Shown: positions 8,823-18,324, numbered from the stretch's first letter. The stretch is 63,003 nucleotides of DNA from Microcystis viridis FACHB-1342 (GCF_014698335.1 NZ_JACJSV010000017.1:1-63003); one strand, 5' to 3'. Notes: generated from the letters alone by a model not told the origin. Program-made: numbers and translations.

Positions 8823-10138
8823 CAGGCTACTTCTCCCTGTTTTAATTGCTCTAACCAACTTAGCGCGTTTTGTTGACGTTGTTCTGCTGTGGACTTATCC
8901 TTTAAGAACTTATCTAATACTTGTTTAGTCATCAACTGACCAAGAGTTCCCTGCACAATTAATTCGGGGAAACGCTCTAAATCAGCTAATCGGACAATAC
9001 GACTATCTCCTGCTTGCGGATCTCGGTAACAACAAAGTACATTTCCAATATCACTATCGGGTACTGCATCTAGTAACGCTGGGTTATGGGAGGTGATCAG
9101 TACCCTCAGTTTTCTTTCTAAGGCGATCTCCCGAATTTGCTTAACTAAATTATCTGCACGACTGGGATGAACACCATTATCGATCTCTTCAATAATTACG
9201 AAAGTTCCAGGATTTACACTTAGTAGAGTTGCAGCAATCGCTAAAACTCTCAGAGTACCATCAGACAACAAAGGAGCATCTATCTGATGTTCTTTGTTCC
9301 CAAAAGACTCTATTAGTTTCACCATAACATCGTTGCGGTCTGTAATGATAAAGCGAATATCAGTAATATCCTGTTCTGGTAATGAACGAATGAAGTCAAG
9401 CAACTTGTTTTTTTGAGTCTCTCCCTGCTGACAAACTGCGTAAAGAACACTAGAAAGGTTAGAGCCATCTTCTTTAATATCATCATCTTTAGCGTAAGCA
9501 TAATCCCGCATTACTGCTGGACGAGGATCAAGAAAGACGATATTCCTCAAGGTTTCTCGAATTACTTTAGTAACTGCTGGAATAATTTTTTGTGATTTAG
9601 TATGACTTTGCTGGAACCGACTGGGAGTTTCCAATTGATAAAAAATGGCTTGTCGGTTAGAACAAGGTATATGAGGCTTATTTTTACCTGTCTTAAAATT
9701 GTTATACATCACCCTAATTTCATCGGTGTGCGGGTTAGGATCGCTATCAATTTTGTAAAGTGTTAATTCCTGATCTTTATTAGCTTTACTGACACTTTCT
9801 CCGATTATAATAAGTTGGTCTGATAATAGCCCAATTTCAATCTCAAAATCAGTCCAACCGTCGGGAGCGTTATCAATGTGTACTCCCAAGGTAAAATACT
9901 GTTTTTCTGCACCGAAAAGATCGATCGCTTGTCCACGAGCAATTGCATTCCCGCTTTGAATGTTGCGTTCAATGTCATCTAACCTGCTGCCTTTCGCTAA
10001 CCACGAAAGTAAGCGAATTGCTTCTAGTGCATTACTTTTACCTGACGCATTAGCACCGATTAAAAAGGTGATGGGTGCTAGAGACAAGGTTGCCTCCTGA
10101 TAGCTTTTGAAATTCCGAAGAGTCAGCGATGTTAACAT
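8822..10138 (-). CDS. AAA/SMC-like ATPase (AAA_21 / OLD-like group)
   Basis: 438 residues from the ATG at 10138; a GTG at 10147 would add three. Features in order: the RNFKSY element near the N-terminus, Walker A GANASGKS (28-35), an ABC-type signature LLSDGT (290-295), Walker B FVIIEE (313-318) with EIDNGVHP, and the H-switch TSHNP (349-353). No TOPRIM domain is seen, so it is the ATPase-only kind that works with a separate effector. Such ATPases sense or clamp nucleic acid in systems like Septu, PARIS or Gabija. The coupled downstream gene codes for a PIN-like protein, the probable effector. Confidence 0.8.
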   Translation of the reverse strand: MLTSLTLRNFKSYQEATLSLAPITFLIGANASGKSNALEAIRLLSWLAKGSRLDDIERNIQSGNAIARGQAIDLFGAEKQYFTLGVHIDNAPDGWTDFEIEIGLLSDQLIIIGESVSKANKDQELTLYKIDSDPNPHTDEIRVMYNNFKTGKNKPHIPCSNRQAIFYQLETPSRFQQSHTKSQKIIPAVTKVIRETLRNIVFLDPRPAVMRDYAYAKDDDIKEDGSNLSSVLYAVCQQGETQKNKLLDFIRSLPEQDITDIRFIITDRNDVMVKLIESFGNKEHQIDAPLLSDGTLRVLAIAATLLSVNPGTFVIIEEIDNGVHPSRADNLVKQIREIALERKLRVLITSHNPALLDAVPDSDIGNVLCCYRDPQAGDSRIVRLADLERFPELIVQGTLGQLMTKQVLDKFLKDKSTAEQRQQNALSWLEQLKQGEVA

Positions 10139-10868
10139 ACTTTTCACCCATTAAATCTTGACTGGTGCAGTTTGAGCATTTGTACTAAAAGTTCCAATAC
10201 CAGCGCAGCTTATAGACTCTAACAAGTACCGAAAACTAGCACCCATAACCTTGAAAACTCAAACTGTAGGGCAGGGCATATCCGAACAGTATAATCTAGG
10301 CTTGGGGAGATAAGGTCGCTGTTTATTGGCATTAGGGCGGAACCCTTACCCTTACTGCAGGTCGCTTCTCAGAAAAAATTGAAAAGACGCTACTGGGTAC
10401 ATTTTCCCCTTGAAAATGGCTGTACCGTTGATTGTATCTAGAGTAGAGCGATTCTGTGGAGTTGGCTGTATGGTGATCGCTAACCTTATGATCACAGATG
10501 ATGTCATTAATCTTTAGAGTAAGCAATTCCCTCTGTAGCCATGTTTTTGCTGGTTTTCTGCCCCGAAACAAGCTATAATGATCTAAGGGTCAAATTAGAA
10601 GATTTTTGCCGCAAACCCTATCTGCGTAAATACTTCAGGATTTTGTGTTCAGTAGCTCATTGGTATTATATGGCTTTAACTCAGGCTCTGTAAGACTTTT
10701 AGCCATAGCTAGTATTTTTGTACGGGTAAATTCCAGAGCTAAATGGTTGCCTTTTTTAACTTTTTTATTGATCTCATTAAGCATTTCTACTTATTGCAAG
10801 GGTGAGATGCTCCCTTATGAAATATGAAACTAGAGGCAAAGTCAAAATTAATAATCGTCTTAATTCCA
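10139..10868. other. Gene-free stretch inside the accessory island
   Basis: About 730 bases with no credible gene. A short minus frame at 10332-10571 ends in a low-information Arg/Val/Pro tail and lacks a family signature. TATAAT at about 10575 could be a -10 box, but no good -35 box is visible. GGTGAGATGCTCCC at 10800-10814 recurs at 32488-32502 and is a dispersed repeat fragment. Confidence 0.4.
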
Positions 10869-11219
10869 ATGAAATTAAAAGATATTGTCAACAAAGTCAA
10901 AATAGATTCTAGAAAATTAACCCAATATGCTCTCAATTTAGACAATCCAAAAGGATTAAATAAAGCCATCATGTTTCAACGCCACTTAGGATATACTCAA
11001 GATAATTATGAGCCACTTCTACAACAAATCGCTAACAAATCCCTTGAAGCAAAAGCTGTTTATCAAAGTACAGATCGACATGACAAACGCTATCAAGTTG
11101 ACCTAGAAATTACAGGAATTGAACCAGGGCAACAAGAAATAGTGAGGACTGGATGGATTGTTGAGCCTGATAGTGATACAGCTAAATTAGTAACTTTATA
11201 TGTGAGAAAAAGACCATGA
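10869..11219 (+). CDS. DUF6883 domain protein
   Basis: 116 residues starting MKLKDIVNKVKIDSRKLTQYALN. The pattern K-x-D-x-RKLT-x-YALN followed by GLNKAIMFQRHLGY and a C-terminal TGWIVEPDSDTAKLVTLYV is that of DUF6883. This small family often sits next to DUF4926 genes and also occurs as a C-terminal module of polymorphic toxins. An ATG at 10824 is in frame, but its extra 15 residues lack the family pattern, so I prefer 10869. It overlaps the next gene by four bases (ATGA). Biochemical function is unknown; a toxin or immunity role is an inference from context. Confidence 0.65.
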   Translation: MKLKDIVNKVKIDSRKLTQYALNLDNPKGLNKAIMFQRHLGYTQDNYEPLLQQIANKSLEAKAVYQSTDRHDKRYQVDLEITGIEPGQQEIVRTGWIVEPDSDTAKLVTLYVRKRP

Positions 11220-11524
11220 TTAAACCAGAATTATTTGACCTTGTGGAATTATTAGTTGACTTGCCTGAACATAACTTAATAATGGGAGAAAAAGGGACAA
11301 TTGTTGAAGACTATAATGATGGTTGTTACGAAATTGAATTTAGTAATGATCTAGGGGAAACTATCGCCCTTTGTTCTCTCCCAATGCAGCAATTTATTGT
11401 AATCTGGAAAGCTCAGAACAAAACTTGGTTATCTTTAACAGAAAAGCTAACAGCTTTAATCGATAAATTACCCAAAGAAAAGCAACAAAAAGTTTTAGAT
11501 TTCACCCGCTCTTTGTATCAATAA
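11216..11524 (+). CDS. DUF4926 domain protein with DUF2281-like tail
   Basis: 102 residues. The first 65 (LFDLVELLVDLPEHNLIMGEKGTIVED, then YEIEFSND) match the DUF4926 small beta-barrel pattern. The tail LIDKLPKEKQQKVLDFTRSLY resembles the helical DUF2281 motif found in antitoxin-like proteins. Translation is coupled to DUF6883 by an ATGA overlap. I infer a two-component toxin-antitoxin-like unit, with this protein as the likely partner or antidote. No catalytic residues are evident. Confidence 0.65.
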   Translation: MIKPELFDLVELLVDLPEHNLIMGEKGTIVEDYNDGCYEIEFSNDLGETIALCSLPMQQFIVIWKAQNKTWLSLTEKLTALIDKLPKEKQQKVLDFTRSLYQ

Positions 11525-11691
11525 AATCGGAAAAAATAGGCTATTCCAGAATTGTTATGCAAATAATTAACTTAAAATAAAAGCTAAAATTCATATAGGG
11601 AAGGACTTAAGGCACAAACAAGTTAAGGACACAAAGATAGACAATAGAGTTAAGATTTGATATAATCGCCAAAAACGAGAGTATTTTACCT
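11525..11691. other. AT-rich spacer before the ISL3 remnant
   Basis: No gene seen. It lies immediately upstream of a truncated transposase start and may include the left end of that insertion sequence. Confidence 0.3.
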
Positions 11692-11817
11692 ATGATAGTT
11701 GACAAATTTTTGAACCTAAAAGGAACCTCTATTCAAGGCTATCGACACCTAGAAAATATCGGTATATTTTGACGAATCGAATCAAAAAATAAAAAAGCAA
11801 CGGCTCGAAGGCGTTAG
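11692..11817 (+). pseudogene. ISL3-family transposase, N-terminal remnant
   Basis: The ATG at 11692 reads MIVDKFLNLKGTSIQGYRHL, then ENIGIF, an in-frame TGA at 11770, and continues RIESKNKKATARR. The pattern D-K-F-L-N-L ... G-Y-x-H-L-E-N-I-G-I followed by a Lys-rich stretch is the start of ISL3-family transposases, just before their zinc finger. The frame ends where dispersed repeat D begins (11811). The gene is both stopped and truncated, hence dead. Confidence 0.6.
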
Positions 11818-11906
11818 ATTTATTTGGGGTTTCCTTAATTTGTACCCAGTAAAACCCCATTCAGATACAGCACGGGTTATGGTCTTTTGTCAAGGGGGGA
11901 AGTCCA
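11811..11906 (+). repeat. Dispersed repeat D, copy 2 (core only)
   Basis: About 96 bases nearly identical to the core of the copies at 8202-8295 and 62415-62526 (GCGTTAGATTTATTTGGGG to CAAGGGGGGAAGTCCA). Unlike the others it lacks the upstream flank, which is replaced by the ISL3 remnant. Its position at a junction suggests that it marks a rearrangement endpoint. Confidence 0.7.
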
Positions 11907-11995
11907 GCTATAGCAATCCTAAATAAATAGATCACTTATGATAATACCCGCTTTTTATTGACTTTATTAGCTATGAAGTCTTAGATATAGCGTTT

Positions 11996-14425
11996 TTAAA
12001 TATTGCTTCTAGCTTGAACTTCAAGTTGTGCCATGATATTCTGAACTTCCACATAAACATCTGCTGTTTGTGTCGTATCTTCAAGGCGTACAACTACCGC
12101 ATAAGGTACAGGATCAGGATTTTCACGATTCCATTTTTCGTAAGCAGCAATAGCTAATGTGTAGCAGTTTTGACTATACTCAGATTTGTGCTGCTTCCAC
12201 TCGCATATTCCATGTTGAACTGTTCCTCTAGAACGTAGAGTAATACCGGGTTCAAATTTTAATTCTTTGGGATTTTCTCCAGTCTCCTCATCATTCTCCT
12301 CTTCTTCTACAGACATATACTTAATAACTTCTTCTTGGTCCACATTGCCTCTAAACATTCGCCATTTAAGGGTTGTTCCTAAGTAGGTTTCTAATCCCCA
12401 TCGCTGAACTTCAGGAGCATAAACCACTGTAACAGTTAACCGTTTTACTTTTGTTGGTGGTGTTTCTACTAAACACTCAGGAACAGGAATCTCAAAAAAC
12501 TTGACAGTATTAGGTTGAATTTTCTCCTGGAATATTAGAATTGCCGTGTATTTATCACATTCCGTTGCTCTGATATCATCTGGTATTCCGTAACCAACCA
12601 CATTTAACCAATGTTTAGGTTTTTTCTCATCCATTGCCTGCTTAAAATTGTCAAAATTTCCATAATAGGGAGGGTAAGTAGCAGAATTAACGGTTAGTGC
12701 TTTCAATAAAGAGGCAGAAATATCATCAAAACCAAGAGACTGCATATCATAGAGAATACGAGCCATTTTATGAGCAACACGAGGAGCAGCAAAACTTGTC
12801 CCTGACTTATGAGTAATTGCAGGTGTCAGTTGATGACTTGCCATTATTACATTCATCCCTGGATTTTCTCTTACTGTGCCATTTTGATCTAATAAATAAT
12901 TGCCACCATATTCCACTAACTCAGGTTTAATTTCACGGTTAATTCCAGGTCCACAACGAGTAAAAGGAGAAGGTTGATGTTTTTCTGCTATTGCCATTGC
13001 TGTTGTTATTTGTCCTACTGCTTGAGTAGTAGGACTCATAGAACCTACTGTAATAGCGAGTGATGCTTGTCCAGGGTCATAAATTGAGGCTTCATCGTCT
13101 ATAAAATATTCTGGATAAGCTAATCCATCCCCATAATAGTATTTGACATTAGAAGTTGATATATTGCCTGTAACTGTAATAAAAACTATGTTATGTTCCC
13201 TGGAAAGTTTATCAATCGTTCTAGCTATCCAAGAACGACGAGGAATCGTTCGCTTTGCTTCTTCATGCCATTTTCGATTGATAAATTGAATAGATAAATT
13301 AAAAATTTTAATTCCAATTAAAGTAAAAGTTTTAACAACTTCTTCCAAGATTTTGGAAAATAATCGCTCATCTTCAATTTCATTATCTTGATTTAAAACT
13401 CTAGCACTAGCAATCCAAATCTTTCCTCTATTTTCTGCATTTTGGTATAAATTTAAAGCATAATAAGAAGCTAAAGAAGCCACACCAGAACCATGTCCAC
13501 ACTCATCGTTAGGATTATCTTTATCTGATTCAGTCCTAAGAAAAGAAAGGATTAAATCTTCTCTCACCACAGGTTTTAGAAAAGGATTTTCAATCGTAAC
13601 GCCTGAATCTACAATACAGACCATTGGTGCATCTGAGGGAGGACTGATAAATTCACCTAATTTTTCAACACTAAAGTTTCTTAGTGTTTGATGAAATGTT
13701 TCAAAGGCTGGACGAGCATCAAAATAGACTATTTTAGTTTGCCACTTCCTATCTTCTACTAATTCTTGAAAAACTTCTCCGGTACATCGAATTACAGCAC
13801 GACAAGTTCCTTTGATTTCTTCTTGCTCAAATAAATTTCCTTTAGTCCCACTCTCAAATAGTTTGCTTATTTCTTCTCGTATTTTTAATAACTCCTGTCT
13901 CTGCTGCTTTTCCCCCCTTTCTAAAGACATCATTTCAATCTCAAAAATTATCCAATCCTTCTGAATTAATTCATCATATTGCTCAAAAAACACTTGACAA
14001 AGACGGTCTTGGGGAGAAGCTTCTTCTATCGTATTAAGATAGGCAAAATCTTTATTAGGGGGTTGCCCTCTTTTTAAGTCTCCTTCCCCAAATTCCTCAA
14101 TTTTTTCTTCAAGTTTATCTAATTTTTCAGTTCGAGGAACAGCAAGAGTAAAATGTTGCGTAGATTCAGCAATTGGTTTTAAACCTGTACCACTTAAATT
14201 AATTTTTTGTTCATGTTCCAGTTTAATTAATACGGACTTTCTTTCCTCTTCAGACATTTCTTGTAGTTGACGAGAGATCCTTCTAACTTGCTGTCTTAAA
14301 TTATCAGCTTTCTCTTTTCGCTGTTGGATTTTCTCTGGTGAAAGTGGCAGCAAACGAGGTGGTTCCTTACCACGTTTAGCCGTTTGAGGTTGAGTAAGAG
14401 ATAAGAGAGGAAAATCTGGGTTCAT
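11996..14425 (-). CDS. ietS: Subtilisin-like serine protease, IetS-type defence effector
   Basis: 809 residues. The Lys/Glu-rich N-terminal 130 residues look coiled-coil. The S8 peptidase domain spans about 265-600 with the full catalytic set: D273 (CIVDSGV), H311 (CGHGSGVAS), N421 (VTGN) and S544 (SGTSFAAP). No signal peptide, so it acts in the cytoplasm. It is coupled to the upstream AAA+ gene by a one-base overlap (TAATG). The pair AAA+ ATPase with cytosolic subtilase is the defining layout of IetAS, known from a rhizobial plasmid incompatibility locus and later shown to block phages. The protease substrate is unknown. Confidence 0.85.
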   Translation of the reverse strand: MNPDFPLLSLTQPQTAKRGKEPPRLLPLSPEKIQQRKEKADNLRQQVRRISRQLQEMSEEERKSVLIKLEHEQKINLSGTGLKPIAESTQHFTLAVPRTEKLDKLEEKIEEFGEGDLKRGQPPNKDFAYLNTIEEASPQDRLCQVFFEQYDELIQKDWIIFEIEMMSLERGEKQQRQELLKIREEISKLFESGTKGNLFEQEEIKGTCRAVIRCTGEVFQELVEDRKWQTKIVYFDARPAFETFHQTLRNFSVEKLGEFISPPSDAPMVCIVDSGVTIENPFLKPVVREDLILSFLRTESDKDNPNDECGHGSGVASLASYYALNLYQNAENRGKIWIASARVLNQDNEIEDERLFSKILEEVVKTFTLIGIKIFNLSIQFINRKWHEEAKRTIPRRSWIARTIDKLSREHNIVFITVTGNISTSNVKYYYGDGLAYPEYFIDDEASIYDPGQASLAITVGSMSPTTQAVGQITTAMAIAEKHQPSPFTRCGPGINREIKPELVEYGGNYLLDQNGTVRENPGMNVIMASHQLTPAITHKSGTSFAAPRVAHKMARILYDMQSLGFDDISASLLKALTVNSATYPPYYGNFDNFKQAMDEKKPKHWLNVVGYGIPDDIRATECDKYTAILIFQEKIQPNTVKFFEIPVPECLVETPPTKVKRLTVTVVYAPEVQRWGLETYLGTTLKWRMFRGNVDQEEVIKYMSVEEEENDEETGENPKELKFEPGITLRSRGTVQHGICEWKQHKSEYSQNCYTLAIAAYEKWNRENPDPVPYAVVVRLEDTTQTADVYVEVQNIMAQLEVQARSNI

Positions 14426-15429
14426 TACACAATTATCCTAGTTTTTGTTCTTGCTTCAGATGAGGCTTTTTTAAAAGCTTTAAGTTGCTCGGAAATATCT
14501 TGACTTTGAAGTTGTTCTCGACCTTCAAGAATCATCGTTTTAATAGCTTCTATCGTGATACGTTGAATATCTGCATACGATAATGAACTCATATTCTTAG
14601 CGATATATTCCAGTGAGCCATCAAAATAAACTCCATTTAAAAGACTTTGAAGATAAAGCTCTCGTTCGGTTTTAGTGGGTAAGGAAAATTCAATCAAATC
14701 ATCAAATCGTCTCCACAAAGCAGGATCTAGTAAATATTGATGATTACTCGCTGCAATGACAATACTTTTGGATGAATCAAAAGAATCCATAGCTTGCAGT
14801 AAACTATTAACAACTCGTTTGAGTTCCCCTACATCATTAGGATCATCTCGATTCTTGCCCACTGCGTCAACTTCATCTAAAAGCAGTACCATTGGAGTTG
14901 TGTTAGCTAAATTAAAAACACGCTGGAGATGAGAAGCAGTATCTCCTAAAAAACTAGAAATAACAGCACTTAATTTTAATAAACCTACTGGAAGCCCAAG
15001 TTCATACGCCAAATATTTTGCGGTAAACGTTTTACCACACCCAGGAGGCCCCCAGAAAAGAAGTTTAGTCTTTGGTAAGTATCCATACTTAGCTAATTTT
15101 TGTCGTTGACGATGCTCATCTAAGACTCTCTCTATTTTAGCTTTAGTTTCTTGATTAAAAACAATTTGAGTTGAATCTATAGAGCTTTCTTCAAGTATAA
15201 CTAAATCCTCGCCACTGCGACGATCTTTAGGGAGTAATCTTAATCCATTCTGTGGAATCTGTTTCAACGGTTGCTTTCCTAAAACTTGCTGTAGCTCTTG
15301 AGCAAGAGCATGATGATTAGCGGCTAATTCATCGGCAATAAGAGACTCCGCCGCTCTGTAAAAAGCAACATCGTCACGCTCTTTGAAGGCTTGAAATAGC
15401 CTTTTAAGTTGTTTTTCAGCTATCATCAT
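14425..15429 (-). CDS. ietA: AAA+ ATPase, IetA-type
   Basis: 334 residues. Walker A GPPGCGKT (127-134), Walker B VLLLDEVDA (181-189), sensor IVIAASNH and an arginine-finger region ALWRRFDDLIEF place it in the classical AAA clade (FtsH/katanin-like). A small helical N-domain (1-90) may bind the target. It starts MMIAEKQLKRLFQAF at 15429. It is the first gene of the ietA-ietS operon and is predicted to recognise or remodel a substrate that is passed to the protease. Confidence 0.85.
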   Translation of the reverse strand: MMIAEKQLKRLFQAFKERDDVAFYRAAESLIADELAANHHALAQELQQVLGKQPLKQIPQNGLRLLPKDRRSGEDLVILEESSIDSTQIVFNQETKAKIERVLDEHRQRQKLAKYGYLPKTKLLFWGPPGCGKTFTAKYLAYELGLPVGLLKLSAVISSFLGDTASHLQRVFNLANTTPMVLLLDEVDAVGKNRDDPNDVGELKRVVNSLLQAMDSFDSSKSIVIAASNHQYLLDPALWRRFDDLIEFSLPTKTERELYLQSLLNGVYFDGSLEYIAKNMSSLSYADIQRITIEAIKTMILEGREQLQSQDISEQLKAFKKASSEARTKTRIIV

Positions 15430-15971
15430 CTCATGTCATGGCTCAAGTTTACACTCAGAGACTCGCCCAACAAGCCAAATGTGTCTCCGATTATCTAAAG
15501 GTTCTCTCCACAAGTTATATTAAAGTCGCCTGTTTAAAATTTATTCAATCTTAATAATATTATTGTACTAACTCTAGACCTTCTAAAGCAGCTGAGGTAA
15601 ATTGTAAATTAATATTATGCCGTGAGACTGTGATACACCTCAAACTTAAACAAGTCTCATTTTTTTTTATTTGTTAATCTTTTCTTTTGCCTAGACAGGT
15701 TTAACTATATCTTTTTGTCGAAAATTCCACTAATTACTTTTTGGGATAAATTTACCCTTTACATAGTAACTTTTATATTCTGACTTTTTCAGCCAACAAT
15801 ATGTAACCCAATTAATTGAAGACGGGTTGACTCACCGAGAAAATGACAGTGAACCGCATCCCTAAGCATCGACGCTGGGTTTCTAGCTCCTCCGCTTATC
15901 TAAAAAACGATTTCTCTCATAGTATTTCTAGCTCGGATTCACTCTTGCTAAAAATTCTACCAGACAAATAG
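15430..15971. other. Gene-poor stretch between ietA and the rbc operon
   Basis: 540 AT-rich bases. A 38-codon plus-strand frame (15438-15554) starts seven bases from the ietA start and is followed by an inverted repeat TGAGACT / AGTCTCA (15624-15660) with a run of Ts. That could mark a tiny divergent transcript or the relic of a deleted gene. I do not call it a gene. Confidence 0.35.
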
Positions 15972-16000
15972 AAAAAAAGGGAGGTCTAAGAACCCCCCTC
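15972..16000 (-). terminator. Intrinsic terminator of the rbc operon
   Basis: On the minus strand GAGGGGGGTT, loop CTTA, GACCTCCC and then seven Ts. The stem has eight pairs including G-T wobbles and lies 28 bases after the rbcS stop. Confidence 0.8.
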
Positions 16001-16028
16001 AACAGTTAATAATTAGATGACAACCAAA

Positions 16029-16364
16029 TTAGTAGCGGCCGGCATTGGGTTTATGAACAATAAAGCTCATGGTTTGACATTGTTTGATGTTGTCAAAAGC
16101 GATAACGCGGATGTAGCAATCAGAATATTCAGTGCGGCACTCGCGAACTTCATTAAGAACTTCTTGGGGGCCAGAAACAGAGAATAAAGGCAGTTTCCAC
16201 ATCGTCCAATGATAATCCGCGGGTTTGGGATCTTTTTCAAATTCCACAGCAGGAATATAACCCTGATCGATCATGTATTGAATTTGTTTAGCAATTTGTT
16301 GATCGGTGAGGGGGGGCAAGTAGGAAAGAGTTTCGTAACGCTTCTCTTTAGGTAAAGTTTTCAT
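16029..16364 (-). CDS. rbcS: Rubisco small subunit RbcS
   Basis: 111 residues, typical of form IB cyanobacterial small subunits. Hallmarks are [19 protein letters not shown], the [15 protein letters not shown] stretch, [10 protein letters not shown]-like residues ([10 protein letters not shown]) and the C-terminal [12 protein letters not shown]. It caps the L8 core to form L8S8. Last gene of rbcL-rbcX-rbcS, 15 bases after rbcX, followed by a terminator. Confidence 0.98.
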   Translation of the reverse strand: MKTLPKEKRYETLSYLPPLTDQQIAKQIQYMIDQGYIPAVEFEKDPKPADYHWTMWKLPLFSVSGPQEVLNEVRECRTEYSDCYIRVIAFDNIKQCQTMSFIVHKPNAGRY

Positions 16365-16379
16365 GGGTTTCTTGATTCC

Positions 16380-16778
16380 TTATGGGTTGGGTAGATCATC
16401 AACATCGAGATTTAATTCCGATGTCTCTGGTTGACTTATAGCAGTACGGGTGAGACGTTCCAAAAGTTGCCGACGATGTTCGGTATTGTCATTAATAATT
16501 CCCGTTTTTACCATCTCTGGCAAGAACTCTAAAACCTGTTCGGCTAGATGTTCTCTTACCGTCATGATCCGCAAAACTAACTCTTTATTCTCAGTCATTA
16601 ACCCCGCAATATAGGCCTCGCCATCCTGAATGGAATGGCTAGAAGTATAGTGACTCAGCCAAATAGCCAAAGTGGGATTAGTTTCTGACAATTGATCGAT
16701 AATCGTGCGAACCGCTTGGTAAGTTAGGTAACTTTGTAAGACTTTCGCGGTATCTTGAACAACTTTTTTCGGATACAT
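16380..16778 (-). CDS. rbcX: Rubisco assembly chaperone RbcX
   Basis: 132 residues, all-helical. It starts MYPKKVVQDTAKVLQSYLTYQAVRT, with the conserved hydrophobic groove around YLTYQAV, and contains GEAYIAGLMTENKELVLRIM. RbcX dimers bind the C-terminal tail of RbcL and help form the L8 core. The acidic tail (LNLDVDDLPNP) is variable in the family. The gene sits between rbcL and rbcS, the usual place in many beta-cyanobacteria. Confidence 0.97.
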   Translation of the reverse strand: MYPKKVVQDTAKVLQSYLTYQAVRTIIDQLSETNPTLAIWLSHYTSSHSIQDGEAYIAGLMTENKELVLRIMTVREHLAEQVLEFLPEMVKTGIINDNTEHRRQLLERLTRTAISQPETSELNLDVDDLPNP

Positions 16779-16908
16779 TTTATACAGTTTTCAGTTATTG
16801 GCTAGACAGTTATCAGTGTTGAAATTCTAGCGACTGCTTGCCGATTTTGGGCAAGTCCCCGGCATTATTTTCCACCGATAACTGCTAACAACCTTCTGAA
16901 GGGCTGTA

Positions 16909-18324
16909 TTAGAGGGTATCCATAGCCTCGAACTCGAATTTGATTTCTTTCCAGAGTTCGCAAGCGGCAGCTAGTTCAGGACTCCAACGGCAAGCTTCCC
17001 GGATAACGTCGTTACCTTCGCGGGCCAAGGAGCGACCTTCGTTACGAGCTTGGATACAAGCTTCCAGAGCCACACGGTTAGCGGTGGCACCCGGTGCGTT
17101 ACCCCAGGGGTGGCCGAGGGTTCCACCACCGAACTGTAAGCAGGAATCGTCACCGAAGATTTCCACCAGCGCCGGCATATGCCAAACGTGGATACCACCG
17201 GAAGCAACCGGCATTACCCCGGGTAAGGAGGCATAGTCTTGGGTGAAGAAAATACCACGAGCGCGATCTTCTTCTACATAGTCTTCACGCATCAGGTCAA
17301 CAAAACCCATCGTGATGCCGCGTTCACCTTCGAGTTTACCGACAACGGTTCCAGAGTGCAGGTGATCACCACCGGACAGACGTAAGCACTTAGCTAAAAC
17401 GCGGAAGTGGATACCATGATTTTTCTGACGGTCGATAACCGCGTGCATTGCCCGGTGAATGTGGAGCAGTAACCCTTTGTCGCGGCAGAATTTCGCCAGG
17501 GTGGTGTTAGCGGTGAAACCACCGGTGAGGTAGTCGTGCATGATGATGGGGGTTTTGATTTCGGCGGCGAATTCAGCCCGTTGCATCATCTGCTCGCAGG
17601 TAGGAGCGGTTACGTTGAGGTAATGTCCTTTAACTTCGTTGGTTTCTGCTTGGGATTTAGCGATCGCCTCTTGGACAAAGAGGAAACGATCGCGCCAACG
17701 CATGAAGGGTTGAGAGTTAATATTTTCGTCGTCTTTGGTGAAGTCTAAACCACCGCGGAGACATTCATAAACGGCACGACCGTAGTTTTTAGCGGAAAGG
17801 CCGAGTTTGGGTTTGATGGTGCAACCGAGTAGGGGGCGACCATATTTGTTTAATTTGTCCCGTTCAACGGTGATACCGTGGGGAGGACCTTGGAAGGTTT
17901 TGATTAAAGCGACGGGGAAACGGATATCTTCTAAACGGAGACCGCGTAGAGCTTTGAAACCGAAAACGTTACCAACGATCGAGGTGAGGATGTTGGTGAC
18001 GGAACCTTCTTCAAATAGATCTAAAGGATAGGCAACGAAACAGAAGAACTGGTTATCTTCGTTGGGTACGGGTTCGATATCATAACAACGGCCTTTATAG
18101 CGATCGAGGTCGGTTAAGTTATCGGTCCAAACAGTGGTCCAGGTACCTGTGGAAGATTCCGCCGCTACCGCCGCACCTGCTTCTTCAGGAGGAACTCCTG
18201 GTTGGGGTGTTACCCGGAAGCAAGCTAGTAGATCGGTATCTTTGGGGGTGTAGTCGGGGGTGTAGTAAGTCAGGCGGTAGTCTTTTACGCCGGCCTGGAA
18301 ACCTTTGGATTTGGCTTGCACCAT
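16909..18324 (-). CDS. rbcL: Rubisco large subunit RbcL, form IB
   Basis: 471 residues. It has the loop and active-site motifs of a functional enzyme: [17 protein letters not shown] with the carbamylated lysine, [17 protein letters not shown] and [10 protein letters not shown] (loop 6). It catalyses CO2 fixation onto ribulose-1,5-bisphosphate inside the carboxysome. A good ribosome site (GGAGG, about ten bases upstream) supports the start [13 protein letters not shown]. It is transcribed in the same direction as the ccm operon just upstream. Confidence 0.99.
   Translation of the reverse strand: MVQAKSKGFQAGVKDYRLTYYTPDYTPKDTDLLACFRVTPQPGVPPEEAGAAVAAESSTGTWTTVWTDNLTDLDRYKGRCYDIEPVPNEDNQFFCFVAYPLDLFEEGSVTNILTSIVGNVFGFKALRGLRLEDIRFPVALIKTFQGPPHGITVERDKLNKYGRPLLGCTIKPKLGLSAKNYGRAVYECLRGGLDFTKDDENINSQPFMRWRDRFLFVQEAIAKSQAETNEVKGHYLNVTAPTCEQMMQRAEFAAEIKTPIIMHDYLTGGFTANTTLAKFCRDKGLLLHIHRAMHAVIDRQKNHGIHFRVLAKCLRLSGGDHLHSGTVVGKLEGERGITMGFVDLMREDYVEEDRARGIFFTQDYASLPGVMPVASGGIHVWHMPALVEIFGDDSCLQFGGGTLGHPWGNAPGATANRVALEACIQARNEGRSLAREGNDVIREACRWSPELAAACELWKEIKFEFEAMDTL

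Noticed and set aside
10332-10571. 79-codon minus-strand frame
   Set aside because: Low-information sequence with an Arg/Val/Pro tail, no family signature, no ribosome site.
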